From Undaria pinnatifida (lineage: Eukaryota > Sar > Phaeophyceae > Laminariales > Alariaceae): DNA of 64,000 nt. Below the pieces are notes generated by a model. That model had not been told where the DNA came from. It worked only from the letters and a program-made list of their open reading frames with translations, and searched no databases. The translations under genes were made by a program, and so were the position numbers. Shown here one piece after another: positions 33,621-45,602 of the stretch (positions within the stretch are counted from its first letter, which is position 1; each line of letters starts with the position of its first letter). The stretch is from contig JABAKD010000023.1 of assembly GCA_012845835.1 (NCBI GenBank), forward strand, positions 15,000,702 to 15,064,701, in the 5' to 3' direction.

Positions 33621-34441
33621 TTTTTTTTCATGAAATAGCCCGCTCCCTTTTCTCAAACGCCCCACCTAACATCGAAATCTGCCAGAGTAATAAACGCTTC
33701 CAAGCACTTGATATCACCTCATTATCTTTCTATAGCTATCCATGCCGCTGCTGCAAGTCACCCCCCCCCCCCCCCCCCCAAACGCCCCCTCTTTCCCCAC
33801 CACCCGCACCATCGCCTAGACCTACCACCACGCGTATAGCAAACCCCTACATCCATGCGACCTAAAGATGTTGTTTAAAGAACCCTTTCGCCCCCCCCCG
33901 CCTCCCCTCCCAACCCCAACCCCAACCCCTCGAACGCTCCGCCCTCTCCTCACTGGTTGTACGACTTACAGGATATACATGATATACTGGTGCATTCTTT
34001 CCGAAACCGTCAGATTTATCCCCTTGAAGGATTTATAGCTTCCACGCACACATTGAGCTGCCCCGCCCGTCCCCCCGCCCCCCCCCCCCCCCCCCCCGCT
34101 CCCTCTTTTGATCAAACCCAGGCCCCCACGTCTTTAAAAACTCCGCCCTCCCCTCACCGGTTATTCGACTTACAGGATTCACTTGATAAACTGATGCATT
34201 TCCTTCCACAGCTGTCAGATTTTGTCCCCCTCAAAAGCGGGTTTTATAGTTTCCGCGCACAGACTGACTAACATCACCCTGTTGACCATGGTAGCTACAC
34301 TGCAGTTGCAAGGGGAGTCGCCGAACTGTATCCTTAATGAGGACACACAACCCGTAATACGCGCGATCGGAGTATCACACACAGCTTGCAAAGATAAGTT
34401 TGGACGAAATATTCGATCTCACAGCTGGAGTGTATTTTTAT
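33545..34441 (-). repeat. G-run element, copy B, inverted relative to copy A
   Basis: Read on the minus strand it follows the same order as 11709-12525: terminal block 'cactccagctgtgagatcga', 'ggttgtgtgtcctcattaaggata', 'cggcgactccccttgcaact', 'gggtgatgttag', long G-runs (C-runs on the plus strand near 33765, 33890 and 34080), 'gcgtttattactctggc', 'gatttcgat(a/g)ttaggtggggcgttt', then the terminal block again. It lies inside the last intron of the zinc-finger gene. Confidence 0.75.
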
Positions 34442-34690
34442 TTTTATAATATATACAGTTCTTTTTGTTTTTGTTTTAAGCGGCGCAATCATCACAGAGG
34501 GATTTTCATTTTGTTCTCACAGCTGACGTATTTTTTACTTTATAAATAATCAATTTTTTCGTGTTAAACTTGATTTCCAATTTTTTCCGACCGTTTTTTT
34601 TTTCGTTTTTGTCTTTCGCTCCTGCCGTTTTGGTTGGAGTACGAGCTGTATTGATTCTGATATATGTAAATATTCAGCCTGAAGTGCCGT
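34442..34690. other. Intronic stretch, nothing recognised
   Basis: T-rich and C-rich words with no repeat partner that I can see in the window. It is part of the proposed last intron of the zinc-finger gene. Confidence 0.4.
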
Positions 34691-34699
34691 CTACCATGG

Positions 34700-35440
34700 G
34701 TTAGGTACGCACGTATCAGGTATAGTGCTACATGTACCTACGAGATACAGTAGGCACTCTTTCAAGCTTATTCTTATCTATATGTACCTACGAGATACAA
34801 TGAGCACTCTTTCAAGCTTATTCTTATCATGCTACATGTATCGTACGAATATTACACTTCCTGCAAGTGATGTTTACGCTTTGTCCTATTATTAACATAC
34901 ATTTACATCGTACACGCCGCGTCTGGGTACGTACATAATACAAAATAAGGGGGAAAATAAAAGACGTAATAACAAAAAGAAAGTACGTATCGAGTATGGT
35001 GCTATACGTACCTCCTATGATACGAGACACTGTAGTAGGCACTCTTTGAAGCTTATTCTTATCATCTTATATGTATCGTGCGAATAGCGCTTTTCCTGCA
35101 AGTGATTTCATAGGGCTGGGAACTGGCTGACTCAAGTCAGTAGCGATGTATACTGTCGTCAGAATCAATCAGCATACTGGATTGCAGCAGTATATTGTCT
35201 CTCATTTCTCCTCTCTCCATCCGAAACGCATTGGTGGGTTTCCGTACTATTATATGGCGTGTTTCTTGGACGTCCATGAGAAAAAACCTACTGGCGAATA
35301 TGCTGGCCGGGTCAATAAGTAGATGACTATGGCCAGTACGTACTGTGCCAGTGCCCAGCCCTAGATTTTCACGTTTTGGCCTATTATTAACGTTTACATC
35401 GTACACGCCGCGCACGCATTATCGCTTTATACCAAAACAA
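34700..35440 (+). repeat. Diverged tandem duplication of about 290 bp with smaller internal repeat
   Basis: The left half (34700-34960) and right half (34985-35440) share 'gtacctacgagatac(a)', 'gcactctttcaagcttattcttatc', 'cctgcaagtgat', 'cctattattaac' and 'tttacatcgtacacgccgcg'. The 42-bp 'cctacgagatacagtaggcactctttcaagcttattcttatc' word is itself doubled in the left half. The right half is split by a MITE. Confidence 0.7.
35111..35363. mobile_element. hAT-type MITE, 253 bp
   Basis: Both ends carry inverted repeats: TAGGGCTGGGAACTGGC at the left and, in reverse complement, TAGGGCTGGGCACTGGC at the right. TAGGG starts are usual for hAT elements. The flanks TGATTTCA and GATTTTCA look like an imperfect 8-bp target duplication. 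The left half of the 34700-35440 duplication lacks this segment and serves as an empty-site comparison. No coding capacity is present. It could be mobilised by a hAT transposase, though no link to the one at 0-2.2 kb is shown. Confidence 0.75.
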
Positions 35441-35546
35441 AATAAATGTCAAATCACACGGTGATAGCTTTTTCAAGGATTTCCACTTCATATTTATATA
35501 TTTGCCTTCGACCGCTTTCCTCCTCTGTTTCGACATGTTGTTACAG

Positions 35547-35816
35547 GTCGGAAAACGCTGCTACGACTGCCTCCGCGAGGGGGACGACACGCTGATCGCC
35601 GCCGGCAACCACCTGGTGGCTTCTTCGATCAAGCCCTGGCACGTGGGGTGTGCGCTGAGGCGTCGCCGGGAGATGGTAGAGACTATCACCCTCGAAGCCG
35701 ACGAGCGCGCCGCCGCAAACAGTGCGGCGAAAACTAGGAACGCGACTCGCAGGTCCTCACCCGCGAAGCGCCCCCGCGAGGGCTTCGCCAGGGGCGAGCA
35801 ACTGGACCTTTCGTAG
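35547..35816 (+). CDS. Zinc-finger host gene, last exon (C2HC finger)
   Basis: The acceptor TTGTTACAG ends at 35546 and the frame enters in phase 0. It begins VGKRCYDCLREGDD and about 22 residues later has KPWHVGCALRRR, so the pattern is C-x2-C-x(22)-H-x2-C with Trp before His, which recalls PARP-type fingers. A charged helical tail and a basic SPAKRPREG stretch, possibly a nuclear signal, precede the TAG stop at 35814. The intron before it (33334-35546) holds the G-run element copy B and a MITE. The exon at 48085-48348 on the minus strand starts in the same way (IGKKCCHC...YHFKC) after an acceptor of the same phase. Confidence 0.7.
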   Translation, partial: VGKRCYDCLREGDDTLIAAGNHLVASSIKPWHVGCALRRRREMVETITLEADERAAANSAAKTRNATRRSSPAKRPREGFARGEQLDLS

Positions 35817-35819
35817 TCT

Positions 35820-36060
35820 TCTAGGCTACGTTGTTGCACTTAAAACATTGAACATAGAACATAGAACACATTGCTTAGAGCATTTAGCGTTGCGCAAATA
35901 AGTATGCGAGAATACACTCTGCAGAGCATAGAGGGGGCTGATCGAGGTCGCGACAAGCATATCTACATATAATAGAAAGGATTAGGAATTGCCGTAAGTC
36001 AGACTACAGACTCCTGAGGGGACGCTTGGTTCAAGAAAATTTCTTAAACAAAAGAGGCAT
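35820..36060. other. Spacer between the zinc-finger gene and the Helitron
   Basis: A short 'aacatagaacatagaacac' repeat lies near 35850. The 5' end of the Helitron must lie here or just left of it, but I could not single out its terminal TC. Confidence 0.4.
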
Positions 36061-36067
36061 TAATTAA

Positions 36068-37954
36068 TGAGCACCGCTCCATCATCAGCATCGCAACGTC
36101 TTGGAGTCCTTCCGTTCGGTGACCTTTCTGTGGTCTTGCCGGATCCACATTGTGTTAGGTACTTTAACTTGAACATCCCACTCAATACCAAGTGCAAGTT
36201 TTGCAATGCCCTGAAATGGAAAGAAGATACATAAACTGTTGCTCCCAAGGCAAGTTTGTCGTGCACCCACTCCTTCCTATTCCCCCAGATGTTGAGGATA
36301 TTTTAGTGAGCCTAGTTTCCTCAAACGCCAACGCTCTTATAATGGCACATTTGCTATGACAGCTCTGGGAACATCGCCTTCGCCCACTTGGACACAACCC
36401 TCTTACCTTAGCATGCTCAAGCGCCACGGCAAACCGTATCACCGTGTAATGGATAGTTTTCGCGAGACATACGGAGGCACCGTTGCAACTAACCAATCCC
36501 GAATGTACATTTATGACAATGAGATTCAAACAAACGCCAAACGCCTGCAGCTAGATGCTGACACTCTCACCTACTTGAGCCAACCTATAAAACAGGATAA
36601 TAAATGGGTCAAACAAAACCATACACTACTCCTTGAAATCGACACAAGCGAACACCACAACTTTTCTATATCGTTCGAGGAAACTGCTCGTGTCACGCCC
36701 ACCGCTCGCACTGAAATCGCGGCTCTATTATACAAAGACGACGAACGCACACCTGCCCAAAGACACGTCTACACATTTCCCCGCAGCTGTCCAACTGACG
36801 AATGTCAAAAGCCACGGTTCGTGCCGATCTGGTCGGTTTTGGATGAATCTCTTCAATTTGCACTTTTATTATGTTTTGGGGAACCAGGTTGGAGCCCAGC
36901 ATGGCATGGTGACAGCAGGAAATCCCGCACACTCTCTACCACTGGAAAGCCAGTTCAGATTTTTCAATACTGTCGGCGACGGCTTTTTTGCGAGCCCGCC
37001 TTCCAAATTATTTCAACACTAGCTCAGGAACATCCCTGTGACTCTTATGCTAGGCAAGACGACATTGTTCTCTCTTATTGTGATAAGCAACTTCCAAAGA
37101 AACGTCTCACCACACTCTATGCAGTCAACCAGGCTCCCTCAGAGGCAACGGTCGAAGAACGCCTTCCAGTCAGCTTTCATGGCGCCCCAGCAAACCGCAA
37201 AAGAATGCGGTTGGGTGCAATGGCGGTGGTCACACGCATGGGAAAGCCGCATTCAATGGTAACGTTCACAGCAAACCCCAAATGGCCGGAGATAGTGAAA
37301 AACTTACACGAAGAACAGACAGGAATGGATCGCCCAGATTTAGTTAACCGTGTCTTCAAAATGAAGCTCAGATCCCTTTTGGCAGACCTCAAAAGCAACC
37401 TCTTTGGCAAAATGCATTATATGCTTTATGTCATTGAGTACCAGGGACGAGGTTGTGTTCATGCCCACATTATCATAAAATTTGAAGGACCAAGCCCCGA
37501 GCAATTGAAAGAGGTTGACAAATGGATATGGACGAAACTTCCAGATGCTAGCATTGCAAACGGCGAGCTGCGCAAAAAAGTCCTCCAGTACATGGTCCTT
37601 AAAAAATGTGGTACGTTCAACCTTCGTGCACCCTGCATGAAAACAGATCCCAAAACTAAGAGAAAATATTGCAAAATGCACTATCCCCAGCCTTTCCGCA
37701 GTAGCCTCGCTCTCAACGAAAAATCGGGCCGAGCTGAATACCGACGCTTAGACAACAACGACAACGCCACTACCAAAAGCAAGAACGGCCAAAACAAGAC
37801 CGTGGAGACCACCATAGACAACCGCGACATAGTGCCTTACAACCCGTACTTGATTATGAAATACGATTGCCATATTTGCGTCGACATGATCACAGGTAAA
37901 GCTGTCATCGCATACCTTTTCAAATACGCATATAAGCCGGCCGATTCTACTTGA
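36068..37954 (+). pseudogene. Helitron Rep (rolling-circle) nuclease region
   Basis: An ATG at 36068 starts with SQRLGVLPFGD, followed by a CKFCNALKW finger; a TAA at about 36231 and a frame change separate this from the long open stretch 36356-37954. That stretch has the Helitron Rep signature: RMRLGAMAVVTRMGKPHSM, FTANPKWPEI, DRPDLVNRVF, GCVHAHIIIKF (the metal-binding His-x-His) and AYLFKYAYK, which holds the two candidate catalytic tyrosines. The frame then meets a TGA at 37952-37954, after which the same frame continues (ITYNGNEIEAY, RYISSSETMWHIFGF) to a TAA near 38267. The enzyme would nick and rejoin one DNA strand during transposition. Confidence 0.85.
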
Positions 37955-38442
37955 GCAAAAATCACGTACAACGGCAATGAAATAGAAGCATATCGCGGCG
38001 TGCGCTACATTTCAAGCTCTGAGACTATGTGGCATATTTTTGGGTTCAGGTCGCAAGAACGCGTGCCAGCTGTTGTTCTCCTATTTGTGCACCTTGAAGG
38101 AGAGCAGCCAGTTGTCCTCGATGAAGCAGACTCCGCGGAAAAACAACGATCGATAGCCGCATCCTCCGTATCAAACTTGATGAAGTACTTCGGAGGACCT
38201 TGTCACGACCAGTTCAATGCCTTAACATACCTGCAATTCTATGAACCAAACATTATCCAGCCGAAATAACGCACATCAAAGCGATCGCGTCCATGCGATG
38301 ACGACTCCGATGACGACGAAACCTCCAACGACAACGGCTCATCCGCGACCCGTCGGCGCGATCTATACCTTAATTTTGTCTATCTCGGAAGCAAGCCAAT
38401 CGTAGCTCGTCTTCAATACATGAGCCCTGACCGAGGAGGCAT

Positions 38443-40520
38443 ATGGTACCTACGAGTCCTTGTACTCATGAACACACAACCTGCTGGACACGTATCCGAA
38501 CAGTCGACGGCCTTCTACAGGAAACGTTCGAAGATGCCGCCAGAGCTATCGGCCTAGTTCATGGTGTTGAGGAGTACACTATATGTCTACAAGAAGGCAT
38601 CGGTTTTTCGACCGCTAAGGAATTACGACAACTATTCACCGCACTCTTTTTGCATGGTGCACCTGCTTGCGCGCTATGGGAGATTTTCCAAGATGATCTC
38701 GCGGCAGACTTCGCCTCGAACCTTCCACAATCCGCTGCCGTCAACGCCGCTCTAAAATCCATCGACCTTATGCTTCACAAACATGGCAGATCCACGGACA
38801 AATATGGTTTGCCCAAAGTACACCACGAAAACACTGAATACGACAGCTTGCGCGGAGCTTTCGGACGGCAAGAAATGCAAGAGTTAGCCGATCAACTTAT
38901 CCCCAAACTTACACAAGAACAGAAAACCGTGTTTGATGCAATCACATCCAGCGTCATACAAGAAGCAAGCGTATACACGATCGATGCACCTGCTGGAACT
39001 TGCACAACATTTACCGAAACTACTATTGCTGCATCTCTCAGAGCTCGCGGGACACTCGTTTTATGCACGGCGTTCTCTGGAATAGCCGCATTGATCTTCC
39101 CGGGTGGTCTCACGGCACATTCAACTTTTAAACTTCCCTTCGGTCCAGACGCTTTTAGTGGTAGCACGTGTAATATGAAAGCAGTCTCAAAGAGCTGATG
39201 TCCTCAAACAAGCAGGATTATTCATATGGGGCGAATGCTCAACGTCAAGCAAATATGCTCCTGAAGCTTTATATTTAACACTAAGGGACCTCATGAACAA
39301 TGACCTTCGTTTCGGCGGGAGAACCGTTGTCTTCTCGGGAGATTGGCGCCATTGTGGCCCAATTGTAAAGTTTGGTACTGCACGAGGCCTTGTCGATGAA
39401 GCCTTTCTATCCTCGCACCTCTGGAAACATGTTCAGCGTTTTTGTCTCAAAATCAATGAGAGACCGAGGAGACATTCCCTACGCTATTATAGTTCTAGCA
39501 GTGGGCGAAGGCGACATCGAACCAGTAACCCTTCCGACGGGAGTGCAGTTACACCCCTCAAGCACACATCGAAGGACTCCGCCGGCTCCAAACACGTGTG
39601 CCAAATCAATGGAACCACTAACTTCGAAGACCTCGTTCAAGCCGTTTATCCTTATCTTTTGCAAGTAGATCACAACACGTTCGGTGATCGCGGCATATTA
39701 GCATCTGCCAACGACAGCATCGACCAAATCAATGAATACGTTCTGGACATGGTTGCCTGGAGATGCGCAGCACGAGAAGAGTTCGGGCCGGCTCATCACC
39801 GACGACTCAGAAAACATGCCAGAGGTGGTGTCTGTCGAATACTTGAACACAGTTAATGTACCAGGCACGCCTCCACATTTAAGATAGGAGCTTTGGTTAT
39901 GTTCATGAGGAACATTAACTTTGACAGTAGCCTCGTTAACGGCAAAAAGGGAGTGGTTCGAGGTCTGTCTGCGAAAGTCGTTGATGTCAAAGTTATCGCT
40001 GAAGAATTTCCTATTGTTAAAATACCCTGAATCTGTTTTTTAATTCAAGTAGGCCACAAAGGAATTACTCTTCATCGTCATCAATTTCCTCTTCGTTTAT
40101 TGTACGCCATGACAATCAACAAGTCACAAGGGCAAACGCTACAGAAAGTCGGCCTTGATCTAACAGATGATGTATTCACGCATGGGCAATTATACGTTGC
40201 TCTCAGCCGCACCACTTCACGAGAATACATCCTGTGTCTCGTAAAAACAAACAGGCTCATAGACAACGTTCCCCACGTCGCCAACGTCGTCTTTCGGAAA
40301 TTGATTCTGGCTGCTACAGGAAGAGAACCCCTGTATTTGAATGTTGATTCCTCAGGAAATGGAAAGTCAAATAAAGCAATACCGACACCGACAGCGACAG
40401 CAGTAGCAACAAGGACAGTGATGGTGACAACGACAACAACAGTGACAACAGCGAGAGCAGTAGCGACCACAACAGCAACAAATGGACCATATGAAATAGG
40501 AGATGGCGCTTGCTTATTTC
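38443..40520 (+). pseudogene. Helitron PIF1-type helicase region
   Basis: Motifs appear in order across several frames. LTQEQKTVFDAI leads to a degenerate Walker A: IDAPAGTCTTF near 38980, where the expected lysine is Thr and a Gly is Cys. Walker B near 39225 reads FIWGEC, with Gly for the catalytic Asp. Next are FGGRTVVFSGDWRHCGPIV (39310), GALVMFMRNINFD (about 39890) and the end motif [13 protein letters not shown]...[13 protein letters not shown] (40105-40215). Loss of both Walker residues and at least four frame breaks show that the helicase is inactive. A Thr/Ala-rich low-complexity linker follows up to the OTU start. Confidence 0.8.
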
Positions 40521-41064
40521 TGTTCGTGATGGCGGCATGTATGTATCAACTGTACTGCGGTGAAACTCTGATTGGTTGGTTTGAATAGCAGAACTGTTGA
40601 TTGTATGTTGTTGTACCAGAATACTCTTGTGGTGCTACGGTACTTCGGTAGATTGTACTGCTGTAGAACAGGACAGAGTGTTATGGAAATGTTAGCACAT
40701 AGCCAGTGTGAGTCAAAGTTCAGTAGCACTGCACTTGTACGTCGTAGATTATCGTAGATCTGTTATGTGTTGGTTGGCATGTTACGTGCGTATGAACATG
40801 CGGAGGAATTACTTCTGTAGGATTCTCTGTTGCCTTGACGAGTGGGAACATTCCTGTAGTGTTGCTAGAGGTCGGGCCATCGGCTTGTTGTCAATGTTCG
40901 GTATGCTGTGTTGTGTTCCGGTTGAGCATTTTACCGAAGGTGGCGAGGGAGCTGGGAGCCCATGCGCTCGCCCCTCTTGTTCACTCCACTTTCCAGCATG
41001 TCTCTCCAGACGGAAGTCTCAATAATATAATACCTTTTCCCCAGAAGCTACCGATTTATCAACA
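40521..41064 (+). repeat. Left LTR of the copia element
   Basis: 544 bp, TG...CA ends, preceded by ATTTC. It aligns end to end with 45603-46146 without length change. Confidence 0.9.
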
Positions 41065-42949
41065 CGCTTAAGCGAGTCATCAGTCGACTGCTGTTTCGTC
41101 CCCCTGGACTGTGTCGACGGGCTGTCGGATGGATGTCGTAGGCGGCTTGATCACCCGACCTCTCTTCGTCATGGCTGACGGGGATAACGCGACCCCTGCG
41201 GCCCACCATCAGGGTGAACTGCAGGTTGTTGGTGAGAGAATGTGTTTCATGAGTTCCCAAGAGACGCAGTATCTGTATTGATCACCCCAGCTTTCACACC
41301 AACAGGGTTTGTTCGCGTTGGTTGTTGTTGAGACACAAAAGAAAAAGGCGAGAAAGGAATGGAGTCCCCTGGTTGTGTATGTAGGTGTTGCACCAGGGGC
41401 TGGTGTGTACCACTCGGGTGCCACCAGCAGGACCGTTGGAAGAACGGGCGGCGATGCCCAAGGCTTTAGCGTGTCCGGCATGAGGGTTTGGAGTGGGGTG
41501 TTGTAGACCCAGACTTGAACCCCCGTGTATTTTATGAGGATTGTTCCTCGCAGGTTCGGAGCGTTGCACTTAGAGACGCGGGACCACAGGCTGGCGCGCA
41601 CCAATCGGGTGCCGCCGGCAGGGCCGTCGGAGGAACGGGCGGCGATGCCCAAGGCCTTGGCGTGCCCAGCACGATGGTTGGGAGTAGTTGTCTTGTAGAC
41701 TTAGGCTTGAACCCCGTGTAGCATTGTATGCTGATCGTTCGTTGTTACTGCAGTAAACTTCGATTCGGTCCACGGGACTGTAGGTAGGGCTTTAGATAGC
41801 CAGTCCTCAGTTCCTCACACCTCTTCTTAGTTGAGTAGTAGGAGGTGGGAAAACGTCGCCAGTGGAAATACATGGATTCCTGGGGCTGACATATATAATT
41901 CGGCGAGAGGTTGGGTGGGGGTCCTTTTCAAAGTTCCCAAAGCTCCTGAATTCAACGGTACTGTTCGGCACTGAAGTATCGTATCCCTTGTGGTGACAGA
42001 ATTTGAATTTTCTGATGAGTGCCCGACACAAAATCTGTATGAGACGCTTGTTTCTGAGGCTGATATTCCGATGACTGACATTGTTTTCCAACTGACCCCC
42101 TGGTAAGAGAAATGACCCAGTGTGGGTAAGGTGCATCAGCAGAGAGTGTAGTGTTTTTCTCTCAAACCAGTTTGAACAACTCTAATAGTCGAACATGCAT
42201 GGTATCATTTTTAGGTGCCATCCTGTGCGACTTGTAGCATGATGAATGGTGTGGTAGCATTTTCGCTGCAACCTGAAGTTGGTATTTGTGTTGTTGGTGT
42301 TTGTGACTGCTGACAACGAATAATCCGTAGTAGAGTGAAAGAAAGTGTTGTATTCCCCCAACTTAGGATACAACAATCATCTCCGATTTAGATGTGTGCC
42401 AGGTCATGGAATGTGTGTTGATGGTCCTGATGTGGTGATGACTGCGTTTGAAGGACAAAGTGATATTTCCAAACGTTCATGGCATGCTGAACGCGTATCG
42501 TCTAGGAGAAGACTCTATTTGTTCGGTGTTGACTGATTTAATACTGCAAGCAGGAAACCACGATGGATGTGAACGAGTTAACAACATTTATGCTCATTCG
42601 CTTGATGCTAAACGTAGATTGATAAGATAAAAGTTGGGCAGAGAGATTTGTTTTTGTTGACCTGGGAGGGAGGAAGGACATTGTGTCCGTAGGGGGTACA
42701 GCGCTACCCCATATTTGTGGAGAATGATTTCACAAGGCATGCATGAACGTATTTCTTGAAAAATAAATCAGACGCAGGGAGTGCTGTTCGGAGTTTTCTT
42801 GCAGTGTGCGTTCTGATGGTGTCCCGTCATAGGTTGAGATTGTTAGATCTGACGATGGAGGGAAGTTTTTCGGAAGGGATTTGCATCTGTGTGCCACGAG
42901 CTTTTGATCAAACAAGAGTTCACACTGGCTTATAGTCCGCAATATAGTG

Positions 42950-43190
42950 GTGTTGCATAGCGTGGGTTGGGATTGATATAGGAGGCCCCGGTGGCGGCTC
43001 GTATCCAGGCTAAAGTTCTTTTTGAATATGTGCGATTACATAAGACTGATATACTCTGGGCTGAGGCAATGCACTGGGCTTGCGAAGCCATGAATCACAC
43101 TGCGTGCTCCGCTAACCCTGAGACTTAATCACCGTATGAAATGTGGTATGGAGAACCTCGTCCTGACGGACCGTATCCGTTTTGTTTTTG
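42950..43190 (+). pseudogene. Integrase-like part of the copia element
   Basis: Segments such as LWAEAMHWACEAMNHTA and SPYEMWYGEPR match the end of the copia integrase core. The gag-like and protease parts upstream (41.1-42.9 kb) are not clearly recognisable. It is a fossil. Confidence 0.7.
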
Positions 43191-43992
43191 AAGCCAACGC
43201 CCTGCAGGTGACAGCGACCGTCCAAACTGCTGTTGCCATAGAAGGTGTTGCCGTCACAGCTCCCTCCACTGCAATCTTGTCTGCCGATAGGGTCGCAGAG
43301 GAGGGAGGGGAGGATAGTGACGGATAGTAGCGACGATGTAGAAAACGAGATATGGTCGCCTGTTGCAAGAGCAGTTGCCCACACACTTTTGAAACGTGTT
43401 GTCGTACTTTCTGGTGCGGGAGTTAATGATGTTGTCTCGGTTTGATGCGGGCAGTGTAGTAGGTCATTCCTCTTGTGTTCCATCTTCCGTTGTGAATCGC
43501 TTTCGCCCGTGAATATTTTCTCTGATTGAGTCGCCCCCTTTTGTGTGTCTTCTGCAGCGCCTGAGACTGATGGGCAGGAGTAGGGAGGGCAAAATATAGA
43601 GGAGGAGGTGGTAGAGACGGGGGATCCGGGAGGGAATGATGAGGTAGAGTCGATTGGGCCGGGAGGGCATAATGGTGACGAGTTGATTGGGTCGGGAAGA
43701 CAGATGGAGGCAGAGGCGTCCCCTTTTGCCGATCGTATTCCGCGGTTTGTCGCTGAGCTTGCTGACTGCAGTACTGTTACTCGCGAGAATGGTGAAGTGT
43801 GAGATGATAGAACTCGCGTGCGAAACCTGTGCAGTCAAGGAGTAGATCGCGTCTGCACTCGTATTCAATTTTGGATCCTTCTTCGCATAAGACATAGTGT
43901 ATGCCCTTGTAGCAGTAGGTAAAAATGGAATTTCCATAGTTACTGATTCAAGATGTTGGGTCAGAGCCTGGTAGCTATCATGTAGCCCAGCG

Positions 43993-45527
43993 TTGTACGC
44001 CAAGATTTGGGAAGTAGCCAGGTCTGCAGAGGTTGAAGGCTTGATGAGAGCAAGAACGTTCACGTTGGCAGTAAAAGTCCCGATAGGCTGTAATGTGATT
44101 GATGCTGAAAGGGTTTTCGAATGGAAAGCAGACGAAAAAGGAAAGATAGTGAAAGCCAAGGCTAGGCTTGTAGTGAAGAACTGCAAGCGGAAGTACGGTG
44201 TGGACTGTCTTGAGACTTTCTTGCCTACCGCAAATGCTGTATCTCATAGATTGGTAGTGGCGTTGGCGAGCAAGTACAATTTGGAATTATTTCACTCGGA
44301 TTGAGCAAGCATTTGCTCGGTCGGAATTGGATCACGAAGTGTTGATGGAGTTGCCTCCTGGCTGTGGTTTGGTATCAGGAAAAGTTGTTCGTTTGAACAC
44401 AAGAGTTTGTACGGACGAAGGCAAGCATCTAGACTGGTGTTTCGAGCAGTGTATTTCAGACCCCTGTGTCCTGCGTTTCGTGAAGGGAGACGGTAGTGGG
44501 GATGGATGTGATTCATGTGGATGACATTCTGTATGCAGGAGCGATTAATCTGGCTGAAGTGTTTATGGCAGCAGCAGCAGACGAATCTGTTTCTACGAAG
44601 AATTTGGGTGAGGTCAATTTCTTTATTGGTTGCGAATAATTTAGGTGACCGCGGGGCTGGCACGATCGAGATTTCTCGGGCGAGATACTACGTGAGGAGT
44701 TTTTCTCGAGACGTTAATTGTTTGTCGCATCAGCCCTATCCCTCCTTCCCTTGCCAGCGATACAGGTCCTTGTTGGAGGATGGCGAGGCAGAAAATGTGC
44801 CGTTCGAAGAGGTGGTGGCCGAGAGGTGGTGTGGAGCCAGCATGGATCGCCAGCGAGACGAGAACTGATACCTTGAACGCTGTGCGAACTGTGGCAGGCA
44901 CCCAACGAGCCAACGAAGAGCCACTAGAAAGCAACCCGGAAGATCCTGCATAATCGTCTGGAAATGGCGCATTTAATCATGTTTTGAAGTTTGTTCGGTT
45001 GACATAGTTTGAACAGACAGTTTGGTAGACATAGCAGGTACGCTGGTATTGTTTGTAGTTCGTAGGTACCGACGTTGCGAGATTAGGCTACTGACCGTAG
45101 ATCAGTTTCAGGATCGATGGTTGTTTTTGTAGCTGAGATATTTGTTGTTTTGATTTGGATTTCTAGGACGTAAAAATGCGTTTCGCAGTCGACTTCTGAG
45201 GCAGAGTATCTTGCGATGGGAGATGGTGTAAAGGAGGCTCTGTTTGTAAACGGAATGCTTCAGTTCCTGAGGCCTAGTGCGAAGCCTCGTAAGATAGATG
45301 TCCTTGAAGACAACGAGGGGGCGATTGCGCTCGCAGAGAACCCGCTGAGCTCGAGTAGGAGTAAGCACATCGATGTGAGGCACCACTTTCTTAGGAATCT
45401 GACCGAGGAGGGTGTGATCGAAGTCACCCACGTCCCCAGCGAGAAACACGCGGACATCCTCACGAAGGCGTTGCCGAGAGATCTTTTTGAAGTTCACCGC
45501 GACTTTGCACTTGGTATCAAGAAGTAG
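43993..45527 (+). pseudogene. RT and RNase H part of the copia element
   Basis: RT segments include EWKADEKGKIVKAKARLV, LMELPPGCGLVSGKVVRLN and IHVDDILYAG; the RNase H end reads EDNEGAIALAENP, SKHIDVRHHFLR and HADILTKALP. The order fixes the Ty1/copia superfamily. The part is broken and treated as a fossil. Confidence 0.85.
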
Positions 45528-45602
45528 AAGTCTGAGTCGTTTTGTTTTTGTTTTTGTTTGATATGTATTTGGTCTGGTAGATACAACAGCCCCTAGGGAG
45601 GG

